Assembly (NCBI GenBank): GCA_044506885.1 | Contig: JBIQKC010000013.1 | Span: 10,109-74,108, forward strand | Direction of reading: 5' to 3' | From: Croceibacterium_A sp044506885 | GTDB taxonomy: Bacteria; Pseudomonadota; Alphaproteobacteria; Sphingomonadales; Sphingomonadaceae | Length of the DNA stretch: 64,000 nt | Shown: positions 1 to 8,339 of the stretch, in pieces | Layout of the letters: every line of letters starts with the position of its first letter | Position numbering within the stretch: the first letter of the stretch is position 1 | Translations under genes and position numbers: made by a program | Notes under the pieces: generated by a model | The model's database searches: none | Told to the model about the DNA's origin: nothing | Seen by the model: the letters and a program-made list of their open reading frames with translations, nothing else

Positions 1-1
1 G

Positions 2-2665
2 GCCGCCGGTTCCGCCCCGACCCCGATGATGGCGCAATACCTGGCGCTCAAGCGCGAGGCCGGCGATTGCCTGCTGTTCTACCGCATGGGCGATTTCTTC
101 GAGCTGTTCTTCGACGACGCCAAGGCCGCCAGCGCCATCCTCGACATCGCCCTCACCAGCCGCGGGGAGCACGACGGCGCGCCGATCCCGATGTGCGGCG
201 TCCCGGTCCATTCGGCCGAAAGCTACCTCGCGCGGCTGATCAGGGCCGGCTGCCGCGTCGCCATCGCCGAACAGACCGAGACGCCCGAACAGGCGAAGAA
301 GCGGGGCGGCTCGAAAGCGCTCGTCGCGCGCGACATCGTCCGCTTCGTCACCGCCGGCACGCTGACCGAGGAAGCCCTGCTCGAACCGCGCCGCGCCAAT
401 GTGCTCGCCGCGATATGCGACGTGCGCGGCGCATACGGCATCGCCGCCTGCGACATCTCCACCGGCCGCATGGAGCTGGAGGAATGCGAACCCCACGCCC
501 TCGCCGCCGCGCTCGCGCGGCTGGGCGCGAGCGAAGTGGTCGCGCCTGACACGGGCCCACCCCCAACCCCTCCCGCAAGCGGGAGGGGAGACTCGGATAC
601 GCCCCTCCCGCTTGCGGGAGGAGCCGGGGGTGGGCCAGCAATAGAACGCCCCCGCGCAGACTTCTCCAGCGACCACGGCGAAGCCCGCCTCAAGGCCATT
701 CACCAGGTCGCCACGCTCGACGGCTTCGGCCAGTTCTCCCGCGCGATGCTCGCCGCGGCGGGCGGACTCATCGCCTATCTCGACCATGTCGGGCGCGGCA
801 GCCTGCCGCTGCTGCTGCCCCCCGTCGTCCGTCCCGCCGGCGCAACGCTGGCGATGGACGAAGCGACCCGCGCCAGTCTGGAGGTCACCCAGGCCCAGGA
901 CGGCGGCCGCGCCGGCAGCCTGATCGCCGCCGTCGACCGCTGCGTCACCGGCGCGGGCGCGCGGCTGCTGGCGGAAGACCTCGCCGCCCCGCTGGCGGTG
1001 CGCGCCGACATCGAGGCGCGGCTCGATCTCGTGCACTGGTTCCACGCCGATCCGCTGCTGCGCGCCGACTTGCGCGAGGTGCTGCGCGCCGCGCCCGACA
1101 TCGGCCGCGCGCTTGGGCGGATCGTCGCCGGGCGCGGCTCCCCGCGCGATCTCGGCCAGATCCGCGACGGGCTTACCGAAGCGCGCCGCATTCACGATCG
1201 CCTGCAAGGCAAGGCGGACCGGCCCGCACTGCTCATCGGCCTGCTCCCCGCGCTCGCCGGGCACGGCGCGCTGACCGATCACCTCCACCGCGCGCTCGTC
1301 CCCACGCCGCCGACAGAACGCGCGCAGGGCGGCTTCATCGCCGAAGGCTACGATCACGCGCTGGACGAATTGCGCCAGGTCTCGGGCAATGCCCGCCGCG
1401 CCATTGCCGCGCTCGAAACGCGCTATCGGCAGGAAACCGGCATTGCCGCGCTCAAGATCAGGCACAACGGCGTGCTCGGCTATTTCGTCGAAGTCCCCGC
1501 GCGCCACGCCGATGCGCTGATGGCCCCCGACAGCGGCTTCACCCACCGCCAGACGATGGCCGGCGCAGTGCGCTTCAACTCGCTGATGCTACACGAGGAA
1601 GCGACCCGCATCGCCGAGGCCGGCGGCCACGCGCTCGCCGCCGAGGAAGCGCATTTCGAGGAACTGGTCGCCGAAGTCTCCGCCGCGCGCGAAGGCATCG
1701 CCACGACCGCCGCCGCGCTCGCCCGTATCGACGTCGCCGCCGGGCAGGCGGAGCGCGCGGCCGAAGGCGGCTGGGCGCGGCCCGTCATTTCCGAAAGCGC
1801 GGTGCTGGAAATCGAGGGCGGCCGTCATCCGGTGGTCGAGGCCGCGCTCGCGCGCGTCGGCGAACGCTTCGTCGCCAACGACTGCGCGCTCGGCCCGGCC
1901 GACCGGCTGTGGCTGGTCGGCGGCCCCAACATGGGCGGCAAGTCCACCTTCCTGCGCCAGAACGCGCTCGTCGTGCTGCTGGCGCAGGCCGGCGGTTTCG
2001 TCCCCGCCGCGCGCGCCACCGTCGGCCTGGTGGACCGCCTGTTCAGCCGCGTCGGCGCGAGCGACAACCTCGCCCGCGGGCGCTCGACCTTCATGGTCGA
2101 AATGGTCGAGACCGCCGCCATCCTCGCCCAGGCGACCGAGAAGAGCTTCGTCATCCTCGACGAAGTCGGCCGCGGCACCTCGACTTACGACGGACTCGCG
2201 CTGGCCTGGGCGGTGGCCGAGGCGATCCACGAAACCAACCGCTGCCGCTGCCTGTTCGCCACCCACTACCACGAACTCACGCGTCTGGCCGAAACCTGCC
2301 CCGCGCTCTCGCTGCACCACGTGCGAGCGAAGGAATGGAAGGGCGATCTGGTCCTGCTGCACGAAGTGGCGGAAGGCGCGGCCGACCGCAGCTACGGCCT
2401 CGCCGTCGCCCGGCTGGCCGGAGTGCCGAAGGACGTCGTCGCCCGCGCCAGGGCGGTGCTCGACAAGCTGGAGAAAGGCCGCGCCGAAACCGGCGGCCTC
2501 GCGGCCGGGCTCGGCGAACTGCCGCTGTTCGCCGCCGCCGCGCAGGCGGAAGACGAGCAATGCGACACGCTGCGCGACCGCCTCCAGTCGCTCGACATCG
2601 ACGCCCTGACCCCGCGCGAGGCGCTCGACCTGCTCTACGAACTCAAGCGCGAAGCGGCCGACTGA
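2..2665 (+). CDS. mutS: DNA mismatch repair protein MutS (5' end outside window; carries an in-frame repeat insertion)
   Basis: MutS recognises mismatches and is the ATPase that recruits MutL. The frame is open to base 2; the motif TPMMAQYL and the MGDFFELF motif of mismatch-binding domain I show that a few N-terminal residues lie before the window. Counting from the Met at base 26, the connector domain begins near residue 115, the lever/clamp spans about 240–540, and the ATPase domain holds Walker A GGPNMGGKST (about 632–641), a Walker B region ending ILDEVGRGTS, and the ATHYHEL motif. The odd feature is an insertion of about 28 residues (near 176–204), GPPPTPPASGRG… to …PLAGGAGGGP, encoded by two palindromic repeat units at 553–636. 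Length 879+ residues agrees with the family plus that insert. The stop is followed directly by another repeat unit. Confidence 0.97.
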   Translation, partial: AAGSAPTPMMAQYLALKREAGDCLLFYRMGDFFELFFDDAKAASAILDIALTSRGEHDGAPIPMCGVPVHSAESYLARLIRAGCRVAIAEQTETPEQAKKRGGSKALVARDIVRFVTAGTLTEEALLEPRRANVLAAICDVRGAYGIAACDISTGRMELEECEPHALAAALARLGASEVVAPDTGPPPTPPASGRGDSDTPLPLAGGAGGGPAIERPRADFSSDHGEARLKAIHQVATLDGFGQFSRAMLAAAGGLIAYLDHVGRGSLPLLLPPVVRPAGATLAMDEATRASLEVTQAQDGGRAGSLIAAVDRCVTGAGARLLAEDLAAPLAVRADIEARLDLVHWFHADPLLRADLREVLRAAPDIGRALGRIVAGRGSPRDLGQIRDGLTEARRIHDRLQGKADRPALLIGLLPALAGHGALTDHLHRALVPTPPTERAQGGFIAEGYDHALDELRQVSGNARRAIAALETRYRQETGIAALKIRHNGVLGYFVEVPARHADALMAPDSGFTHRQTMAGAVRFNSLMLHEEATRIAEAGGHALAAEEAHFEELVAEVSAAREGIATTAAALARIDVAAGQAERAAEGGWARPVISESAVLEIEGGRHPVVEAALARVGERFVANDCALGPADRLWLVGGPNMGGKSTFLRQNALVVLLAQAGGFVPAARATVGLVDRLFSRVGASDNLARGRSTFMVEMVETAAILAQATEKSFVILDEVGRGTSTYDGLALAWAVAEAIHETNRCRCLFATHYHELTRLAETCPALSLHHVRAKEWKGDLVLLHEVAEGAADRSYGLAVARLAGVPKDVVARARAVLDKLEKGRAETGGLAAGLGELPLFAAAAQAEDEQCDTLRDRLQSLDIDALTPREALDLLYELKREAAD
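553..636. repeat. Paired palindromic repeat inserted in-frame in mutS
   Basis: Two inverted units lie with their tails outward. The left unit is GGGCCCACCCCC then the stem CCCCTCCCGC-AA-GCGGGAGGGG (567–588). The right unit is the stem CCCCTCCCGC-TT-GCGGGAGGAG (602–623) then GGGGGTGGGCC. The 84-nt span is a multiple of three and contains no stop in the mutS frame. The same units occur between genes at 2669–2704, 12366–12455, 12845–12880, 13148–13182 and 38021–38106. Confidence 0.9.
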
Positions 2666-2668
2666 CCT

Positions 2669-2704
2669 CTCCCTCCCGCTCGCGGGAGGTGCCGGGGGTG
2701 GGCC
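2669..2704. repeat. Palindromic repeat unit after mutS
   Basis: Single unit starting 4 bp after the mutS stop: stem CCTCCCGC-TC-GCGGGAGG (2672–2689) followed by the family tail GGGGGTGGGCCC. It lies between the converging mutS and the acidic small protein gene, so its hairpin could act as a bidirectional terminator, although there is no T tract. Confidence 0.75.
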
Positions 2705-2710
2705 CGTCCC

Positions 2711-3049
2711 TCAACTCCCGTCGGACGGCAAGTCGTCCTCGCGGTTCTCCTCGTCGTACTTGTCCGCGTTGTCGTCCATGTTCGGCTCGCCGCGATAGGC
2801 GCTCATGTCGATCCGGCCCGATTGCTCCATGTCGCGCATCCGGTCGATCAGGTCCTGCGAGGAATCGTCCATCACCTCGCCTTCCTCGCCAGCCTTCTCG
2901 CTGTCGAGCGGGCTCGCCTCGCCGTCCTTGCCCCGCGCTTCGGCCGCCACGGTCTGCGCTTGCGCGGATTCGTCGTCCTGCTCGGCGTTGTGCAGTTCCG
3001 GCGCCTCCTCGGCGGAGGCGGAATGGCGGGTGGTCAGCTGGTCGGTCAT
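2711..3049 (-). CDS. Small acidic hypothetical protein
   Basis: A 112-residue, strongly acidic, hydrophilic protein rich in Glu, Asp, Ser and Ala, with no signal peptide or membrane segment. It begins MTDQLTTRH and ends in a run of Asp/Glu, and looks intrinsically disordered. The ATG at 3049 is preceded by GGAG at 8 nt spacing, which favours this start over the longer open frame. It lies 52 bp upstream of the cobalamin adenosyltransferase stop on the same strand, so it may be the last gene of that transcript. I recognise no family; function unknown. Confidence 0.7.
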   Translation of the reverse strand: MTDQLTTRHSASAEEAPELHNAEQDDESAQAQTVAAEARGKDGEASPLDSEKAGEEGEVMDDSSQDLIDRMRDMEQSGRIDMSAYRGEPNMDDNADKYDEENREDDLPSDGS

Positions 3050-3101
3050 CGCTGGTCTCCTCGGCCGATCAACCGACCGCGGGGGAAGGGCGTTCCCGGT
3101 C

Positions 3102-3668
3102 TCAGCGATTGGCCCCCGGCCGCCACAGCACATCGCCTTCGCCCGCCGCGTTGACCGCACGGGCGAGCACGAACAGGTAGTCCGACAGCCGGTTGACATA
3201 GCGCAGCGCGGCGGGATTGGCCGGCTCCGCCGCCGCCAGCGCGGTCACCGCCCGCTCGGCCCGGCGCACCGCCGCGCGCGCCACGTGCAGCCGCGCCGCC
3301 GCCTCGCTGCCGCCGGGCAGGATGAAGCTGCGCAAGGGCTCCAGCCCCTCGTTGGCCGCATCGATCCGCCTTTCCAGCCAGTCCACCTGTGCGGGCGCGA
3401 TCCGCAGCACCATCTCGGAAGGCGCGAAGTCTTCGCCGGGCGTGGCCAGATCCGCGCCGAGATCGAACAGGTCGTTCTGCACCCGCAACACGTCGCCCGC
3501 AGTCTCGCCGTCCAGCGCCAGCACCGCGTGCCCGAGCGCCGAGTTGGCCTCGTCCACCGCGCCGATCGCTTCGAGCCGGGGCGCATGCTTGGGCGCGCGC
3601 GAACCGTCCACCAGCCCGGTCGTCCCGTCGTCGCCGGTGCGGGTATAGATCCTGTTGAGCCTGACCAC
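3102..3668 (-). CDS. Cob(I)yrinic acid a,c-diamide adenosyltransferase, PduO type
   Basis: ATP:corrinoid adenosyltransferase of the PduO family, which makes adenosylcobalamin from cob(I)alamin and ATP in the cytoplasm. The N-terminus reads VRLNRIYTRTGDDGTTGL, the signature ATP-binding strand of PduO proteins; the C-terminal helices contain RYVNRLSDYLFVLAR, the corrinoid-side motif. It has 188 residues, normal for the family. GTG at 3668 is chosen because homologues begin M-V-R/K-L-N; a GGAA lies just upstream. It follows the HIG1-like gene by 14 bp and is probably third in an operon with gluQ. Whether it serves B12 synthesis or salvage cannot be read from this window, which holds no other cob genes. 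Confidence 0.93.
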   Translation of the reverse strand: MVRLNRIYTRTGDDGTTGLVDGSRAPKHAPRLEAIGAVDEANSALGHAVLALDGETAGDVLRVQNDLFDLGADLATPGEDFAPSEMVLRIAPAQVDWLERRIDAANEGLEPLRSFILPGGSEAAARLHVARAAVRRAERAVTALAAAEPANPAALRYVNRLSDYLFVLARAVNAAGEGDVLWRPGANR

Positions 3669-3682
3669 CGCTTCCGGCGGCC

Positions 3683-3910
3683 CTAGCGATTGATCATCAG
3701 CAGGAACGCCACCACCACGATCGCCAGCCCCTGGTACTTGATGCGCGCGAACATCATCTTGTTCTGCCGCAGCTGCATCTCGGTCGCCCGGTCGCCGTCG
3801 CTCTCCAGGTCGAGCTTGGTGGATTGCAGGAAGGCGATGATCCCGCGCACCAGCGAAACCACGACCATGACTGCGAGAACGACGATAACGATGACGAGCA
3901 AGGTGTTCAT
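3683..3910 (-). CDS. HIG1-domain-like twin-transmembrane protein
   Basis: A 75-residue inner-membrane protein with two hydrophobic helices (about residues 3–25 and 60–74) separated by a charged loop containing LRQNKMMFARIKYQ. The QNK/R…R…QG pattern before helix 2 resembles the HIG1 (hypoxia-induced gene 1) family, whose eukaryotic members associate with respiratory complexes. Its ATG overlaps the gluQ stop as ATGA (3907–3910), so the two are likely translationally coupled. The family assignment is from motif memory; a respiratory role is inference. Confidence 0.75.
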   Translation of the reverse strand: MNTLLVIVIVVLAVMVVVSLVRGIIAFLQSTKLDLESDGDRATEMQLRQNKMMFARIKYQGLAIVVVAFLLMINR

Positions 3911-4770
3911 GGAGCCACATGTAGGCCGGTCGACAGGCTAATGCCAGCGGGCAACGCCCCGCGGCGCAACGCGTCCGCCAGCGCCCGCCCGTCCTCGCCC
4001 GCGCGCCGCCGCTCCGCCAGCCCGAACGCCCCCGCCCCGGAGCCGCGCCGCTTGGCCAGCTTGCGCCCCTTGTCGTCGAGCAGCAGCGGATGATGGCGCC
4101 AGACCGGGACCGGCAGGTCGAGCAGCGCCTGGAGCAGTCGGTGGACATGGGTCGCGGCGAACAGGTCCATCCCGCGCGTCACCAGCGTCACCCCGTCGGC
4201 GGCATCGTCCAGCGTGGCGGCGAGATGATAGCTCGCCGGCGTGTCGCGCTCCTTGCGCACCAGCACCGGGTCGCCGCCCAGGTCCGGCCGCGCCGCCTGC
4301 ACGCCCCGGACCTCGTCCGTCCACGTCAGCGGCCCGGTCAGCTTCATCGCGCCGGCAACGTCGAGCCGCCACGCCGCGTCGCCTCCGGAATCGACGTCCC
4401 GCCCCCGGCAAGCGCCCGAATAGACCGGCCCGTCGGGCCCCTGGGCCGTCGCCATGCGCGCGACTTCGGCCCGCGTGCAGCGGCACGGATAGAGCAGCCC
4501 CGCCGCCTTCAGCCGCCCCGCCGCCGCCGCGTAGGCCGCTATGCGCGCGGATTGCGGCGCGACCTCGTCCCACTCCAGCCCCAGCCACGAAAGGTCCGCG
4601 CGGAACTCCTCCGCCAGTTCTGAGCGCGAACGGGCCCCGTCGATGTCCTCGATCCGCAGCAGGAACCGCCCGCCCCGTTCCCGCGCCAGATCGTGCGCGA
4701 CGATCGCCGAAAAGGCATGGCCGAGGTGCAGCGGGCCGTTGGGGCTCGGCGCGAAACGGGTCGCGATCAT
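3907..4770 (-). CDS. gluQ: Glutamyl-Q tRNA(Asp) synthetase
   Basis: GluQ (YadB) activates glutamate and attaches it to queuosine in tRNA-Asp. It has 287 residues, lacks the anticodon-binding half of GluRS, and starts MIATRFAPSPNGPLHLGHA with the HIGH-type motif HLGH at residues 15–18. The KMSKS-type motif is KLAKR. The CRCTR…YSGACRGR stretch gives the Cys/Tyr zinc ligands expected in GluQ. The ATG at 4770 fits the conserved N-terminus exactly; longer upstream reading is non-conserved. It is first in the gluQ–HIG1–adenosyltransferase run and divergent from the HNH gene 121 bp away. Confidence 0.95.
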   Translation of the reverse strand: MIATRFAPSPNGPLHLGHAFSAIVAHDLARERGGRFLLRIEDIDGARSRSELAEEFRADLSWLGLEWDEVAPQSARIAAYAAAAGRLKAAGLLYPCRCTRAEVARMATAQGPDGPVYSGACRGRDVDSGGDAAWRLDVAGAMKLTGPLTWTDEVRGVQAARPDLGGDPVLVRKERDTPASYHLAATLDDAADGVTLVTRGMDLFAATHVHRLLQALLDLPVPVWRHHPLLLDDKGRKLAKRRGSGAGAFGLAERRRAGEDGRALADALRRGALPAGISLSTGLHVAP

Positions 4771-4891
4771 CCGCCCGCGCCCCGACCCAGGGCCGCGAAC
4801 CGGCCGATTTCTCGGGGATTTGCGCCGTGTAACAGGGTTGACGCCTTTTGCTGCAAGTGCTTCCTCGCCGCTATCGGGGAGAAACCGCAGG

Positions 4892-5500
4892 GTGTTCAAG
4901 GCCGAACTGATAGAGCGCACGGCGCAATTCAGGAGCGCGGAAGGCGATCCCGCCCGCGCGCTCGAAAGCTGCCCGGCGCTGGTGCTCAACGCCGACTACA
5001 CGCCGCTGTCCTACTACCCGCTCAGCCTGTGGCCGTGGCAGACCGCGATCAAGGCGATCTTCCTCGAACGGGTGGACGTGGTCGACACCTACGAGCGGCT
5101 GGTTCATTCCCCCTCGCTCGACATGCAGATCCCGAGCGTGATCGCGCTGAGGCAATACGTCCGCCCGAGCGAGTTTCCCGCCTTCACCCGCTTCAACGTC
5201 TTCCTGCGCGACCGCTTCGCCTGCCAGTATTGCGGCAGCCCGCAGCACCTGACGTTCGACCACGTCGTTCCCCGCCGGCTCGGCGGCAGGACCACGTGGG
5301 AGAACATCCTCACCGCCTGCGCGCCGTGCAACATGAAGAAGGGCGGCCGCACGCCGGCCCAGGCGCACATGCAGCCGCTGGTGCGCCCGATCCGCCCGAC
5401 GAGCTGGCAGTTGCAGCAGCACGGCAAGCGCTTCCCGCCGGGCTATCTCCACGAAACCTGGCGCGACTGGCTCTACTGGGACATCGAGCTGGACGAGTGA
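4892..5500 (+). CDS. HNH endonuclease family protein
   Basis: A 202-residue protein with an N-terminal conserved module (CPALVLNADYTPLSYYPLS) and a C-terminal HNH nuclease domain. CQYCG and CAPCN supply the four zinc-binding Cys, DHVVPRRLGG supplies the catalytic His region, and WENILTAC the central Asn. This single-copy type is widespread in alphaproteobacteria and sits outside restriction loci; its substrate is unknown. GTG at 4892 is preferred because a purine-rich GGGGAGA lies about 11 nt upstream and homologues start a few residues before AELIERT. An upstream extension would run through the gluQ promoter region. Confidence 0.88.
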   Translation: MFKAELIERTAQFRSAEGDPARALESCPALVLNADYTPLSYYPLSLWPWQTAIKAIFLERVDVVDTYERLVHSPSLDMQIPSVIALRQYVRPSEFPAFTRFNVFLRDRFACQYCGSPQHLTFDHVVPRRLGGRTTWENILTACAPCNMKKGGRTPAQAHMQPLVRPIRPTSWQLQQHGKRFPPGYLHETWRDWLYWDIELDE

Positions 5501-5528
5501 TGCGCCCACGGGCCATCCGCGTGAAGCC

Positions 5529-5858
5529 ATGCCGCTGACCGCTCTCGCCTATGTCGGCGCGGCGCTGGCCGAGATCGCCGGCTGCTTCGCCTTCTGGGCC
5601 TGGCTGCGGCTGGACAGGTCGCCGTGGTGGCTGGTCCCCGGCATGCTCTCGCTGGCGCTGTTCGCCTGGCTGCTGACGCTGGTCGATGCCGAGCACGCCG
5701 GGCGCGCCTATGCGGCCTATGGCGGCGTCTACATCGTCTCGGCGATCGTGTGGCTGTGGCTGATGGAAGGCGCGAAGCCCGACCGGTGGGACCTGATCGG
5801 CGCGGTCGTCTGCCTCGGCGGCGCGGCGATCATCCTGTTCGGCCCCCGTCCCGCCTGA
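5529..5858 (+). CDS. YnfA family (UPF0060) small membrane protein
   Basis: A 109-residue protein with four predicted transmembrane helices that resembles the small-multidrug-resistance fold. Signature stretches include AEIAGCFAFWAWLR near the N-terminus, AYAAYGGVYIVSAIVWLW in helix 3, and DRWDLIGAVVCLGGAAIILF in helix 4, all typical of YnfA/UPF0060. Length matches the family (about 108). It stands 28 bp after the HNH gene on the same strand and may be co-transcribed. Transport function in the family is not firmly established. Confidence 0.93.
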   Translation: MPLTALAYVGAALAEIAGCFAFWAWLRLDRSPWWLVPGMLSLALFAWLLTLVDAEHAGRAYAAYGGVYIVSAIVWLWLMEGAKPDRWDLIGAVVCLGGAAIILFGPRPA

Positions 5859-5951
5859 CCGGGAATGCAGCTTTTCCCCTATGCCACGCCACGTACGGAC
5901 GTTAGGGGATTACGACGAAAGTAGCAGTAGCGCGAGCACACAGGACCGCCG

Positions 5952-8213
5952 TTGACCGAGGACAGACCCGACAGCTTCACCGCCCGCGAGGCGCTTTTCT
6001 ACCACGAGACGATCCGGCCCGGTAAGATCGAGATCGTCGCCAGCAAGCCGATGGCGACGCAGCGCGACCTCAGCCTCGCCTATTCGCCCGGTGTCGCGGT
6101 GCCGGTCCAGGCCATCGCCGACGATCCCGCCAACGCCGCGAAGTACACCGCCCGCTCCAATCTCGTCGCGGTCATTTCCAACGGCACCGCGATTCTCGGC
6201 ATGGGCAATCTCGGCGCGCTCGCGTCGAAGCCGGTGATGGAAGGCAAGGCGGTGCTGTTCAAGCGCTTCGCCGATGTCGACGCCATCGACATCGAGCTTG
6301 CCACCGAAGACCCGGAAAAGATCATCGAGGCGGTCGCGCTGATGGAGCCGAGCTTCGGCGGCATCAACCTGGAAGACATCAAGGCCCCCGAATGCTTCGT
6401 CATCGAGCAGGCCCTTCGTGAACGCATGAAGATTCCGGTCATGCACGACGACCAGCACGGCACCGCGATCATTTCCGCCGCCGGCCTGCTCAACGCCTGC
6501 TTCCTCACCGGGCGCAGGCTCGAGGACGTGAAGATGGTGGTCAACGGCGCGGGCGCTTCGGCCATCGCCTGCACCGCGCTGATCAAGGCGATGGGCGTCA
6601 GGCACGACAACGTCATCATGTGCGACCGGTCGGGCCCGATCTATCCGGGCCGCGACAACGTCGACCAGTGGAAGAGCGCGCACGCGGTCGAAACCGATGC
6701 CCGCTCGCTCGAGGAAGCGCTCGCCGGCGCGGACGTGTTTCTCGGCCTTTCGGCCGCGGGCGCGCTCAGGCCCGAATGGGTCGCGCGGATGGCCGACCAG
6801 CCGATCATCTTCGCCATGGCCAATCCCGATCCCGAGATCACCCCCGACGACGCCAAGGCCGTGCGCCCCGACGCCATCGTCGCCACCGGCCGCTCGGACT
6901 ATCCGAACCAGGTCAACAACGTGCTCGGCTTCCCGTTCATCTTCCGCGGCGCGCTCGACGTGCAGGCGACCGCGATCAACGAGGAGATGAAGATCGCCGC
7001 CGCCCGCGCCATCGCCGAACTCGCCCGCCAGTCGGTGCCGGAGGAAGTCGCCGCGGCCTACGGCAAGAACCAGCAGTTCGGCCGCGACTACATCATCCCC
7101 GCGCCGTTCGATCCGCGGCTGATGGAAGTCGTCTCCTCCGCCGTCGCCAGGGCGGCGATGGAGAGCGGCGTGGCCCAGGCCCCCATCGCCGATTTCGAGG
7201 CCTACCGCCACGCGCTCAAGGCCCGGCTCAACCCGACGACTTCGGTTCTCACCAGCGTCTATGCGGAAGTGAAGAACAATCCGAAGCGGGTGATCTTCGC
7301 GGAAGGCGAAGAGGAAGTCGTGCTGCGCGCGGCGATCCAGTTCCGCGATTTCGGCTACGGCACGCCTGTCCTCGTCGGCCGCACGCAGGCCGTGCGCGAC
7401 AAGCTCGTCGAACTCGGGGCCAGCGATCCGGGCTCGTTCGAGATCGAGAACTCGGCCGATTCGCCGCGCGTGCCGCAAATGGTCGACCACCTTTACGAAC
7501 GTCTCCAGCGGCGCGGCTATACCGAGCGCGACATCCGCCGGATGGTCAACCAGGAACGCAACACCTTCGCCTCGCTGCTGCTCGGTCTCGGCCACGGCGA
7601 TGCGATGATTTCGGGCGTTACCCGGACCTTCGCCCAGACCATGCGCGAGGTCAGCCGGGTGATCGACGCCAAGCCGGGGCAGGTGCCGTTCGGCGTGCAT
7701 ATGATGATCGGCAAGAACTACACCGTGTTCCTCGCCGACACGACCATCAACGAACGCCCCACGGCGCCCGAGCTGGCGCACATCGCGCGGGAAACCGCCG
7801 CCGTCGCCCGGCGGCTGGGGCATGAACCGCGCGTCGCCTTCCTGTCCTATTCCACGTTCGGCAACCCGCCGGGCAAGTGGCTGGAGAGCATCCGCGAGGC
7901 GGTCCACATCCTCGACGAGGAGAACCCCGGCTTCGAATACGAAGGCGAAATGGCCCCCGACGCCGCGCTCAACCCCAAGGTGATGGAATACTACCCGTTC
8001 AGCCGCCTGTCGGGCCCCGCCAACGTGCTCGTCATGCCGGGGCTGCAATCGGCCAACCTTTCGGCCAAGCTGCTGCGCGAACTGGCCGGGAACGCCACCA
8101 TCGGGCCGATGCTGATCGGGCTGGAAAAGCCGGTCCAGGTCGCCGCGATGACCGCCTCCGCGCCCGACCTGCTGACGCTGGCCGTACTCGCCGCGGCGGG
8201 AGTGGTCGGCTAG
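5952..8213 (+). CDS. maeB: NADP-dependent malic enzyme (MaeB type, malic enzyme–phosphotransacetylase fusion)
   Basis: Oxidatively decarboxylates malate to pyruvate with reduction of NADP, feeding gluconeogenesis and NADPH supply. Residues about 20–425 form the malic enzyme (ASKPMATQRDLSLAYSPGVA, MHDDQHGTAIISAAG, VVNGAGASAIAC nucleotide-binding loop). Residues about 430–750 form a phosphotransacetylase-like domain, usual for the 750–770 residue MaeB class, where it is regulatory rather than catalytic. The start is TTG at 5952 with AGGA 7 nt upstream; the next Met (MATQRD) would cut off the conserved N-terminus. Confidence 0.96.
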   Translation: MTEDRPDSFTAREALFYHETIRPGKIEIVASKPMATQRDLSLAYSPGVAVPVQAIADDPANAAKYTARSNLVAVISNGTAILGMGNLGALASKPVMEGKAVLFKRFADVDAIDIELATEDPEKIIEAVALMEPSFGGINLEDIKAPECFVIEQALRERMKIPVMHDDQHGTAIISAAGLLNACFLTGRRLEDVKMVVNGAGASAIACTALIKAMGVRHDNVIMCDRSGPIYPGRDNVDQWKSAHAVETDARSLEEALAGADVFLGLSAAGALRPEWVARMADQPIIFAMANPDPEITPDDAKAVRPDAIVATGRSDYPNQVNNVLGFPFIFRGALDVQATAINEEMKIAAARAIAELARQSVPEEVAAAYGKNQQFGRDYIIPAPFDPRLMEVVSSAVARAAMESGVAQAPIADFEAYRHALKARLNPTTSVLTSVYAEVKNNPKRVIFAEGEEEVVLRAAIQFRDFGYGTPVLVGRTQAVRDKLVELGASDPGSFEIENSADSPRVPQMVDHLYERLQRRGYTERDIRRMVNQERNTFASLLLGLGHGDAMISGVTRTFAQTMREVSRVIDAKPGQVPFGVHMMIGKNYTVFLADTTINERPTAPELAHIARETAAVARRLGHEPRVAFLSYSTFGNPPGKWLESIREAVHILDEENPGFEYEGEMAPDAALNPKVMEYYPFSRLSGPANVLVMPGLQSANLSAKLLRELAGNATIGPMLIGLEKPVQVAAMTASAPDLLTLAVLAAAGVVG

Positions 8214-8339
8214 GGTCCGTACTCCCGCGCCGGTTTGACATCGCCCGGCCGGGTTGGCAGATCCGGCCTCTCTTCCGCCCGTTCCCGCAACAGCAACGAG
8301 CCGGCGCCCGCGCTTTGGCGGCGCGCGCCACGAAAAATC

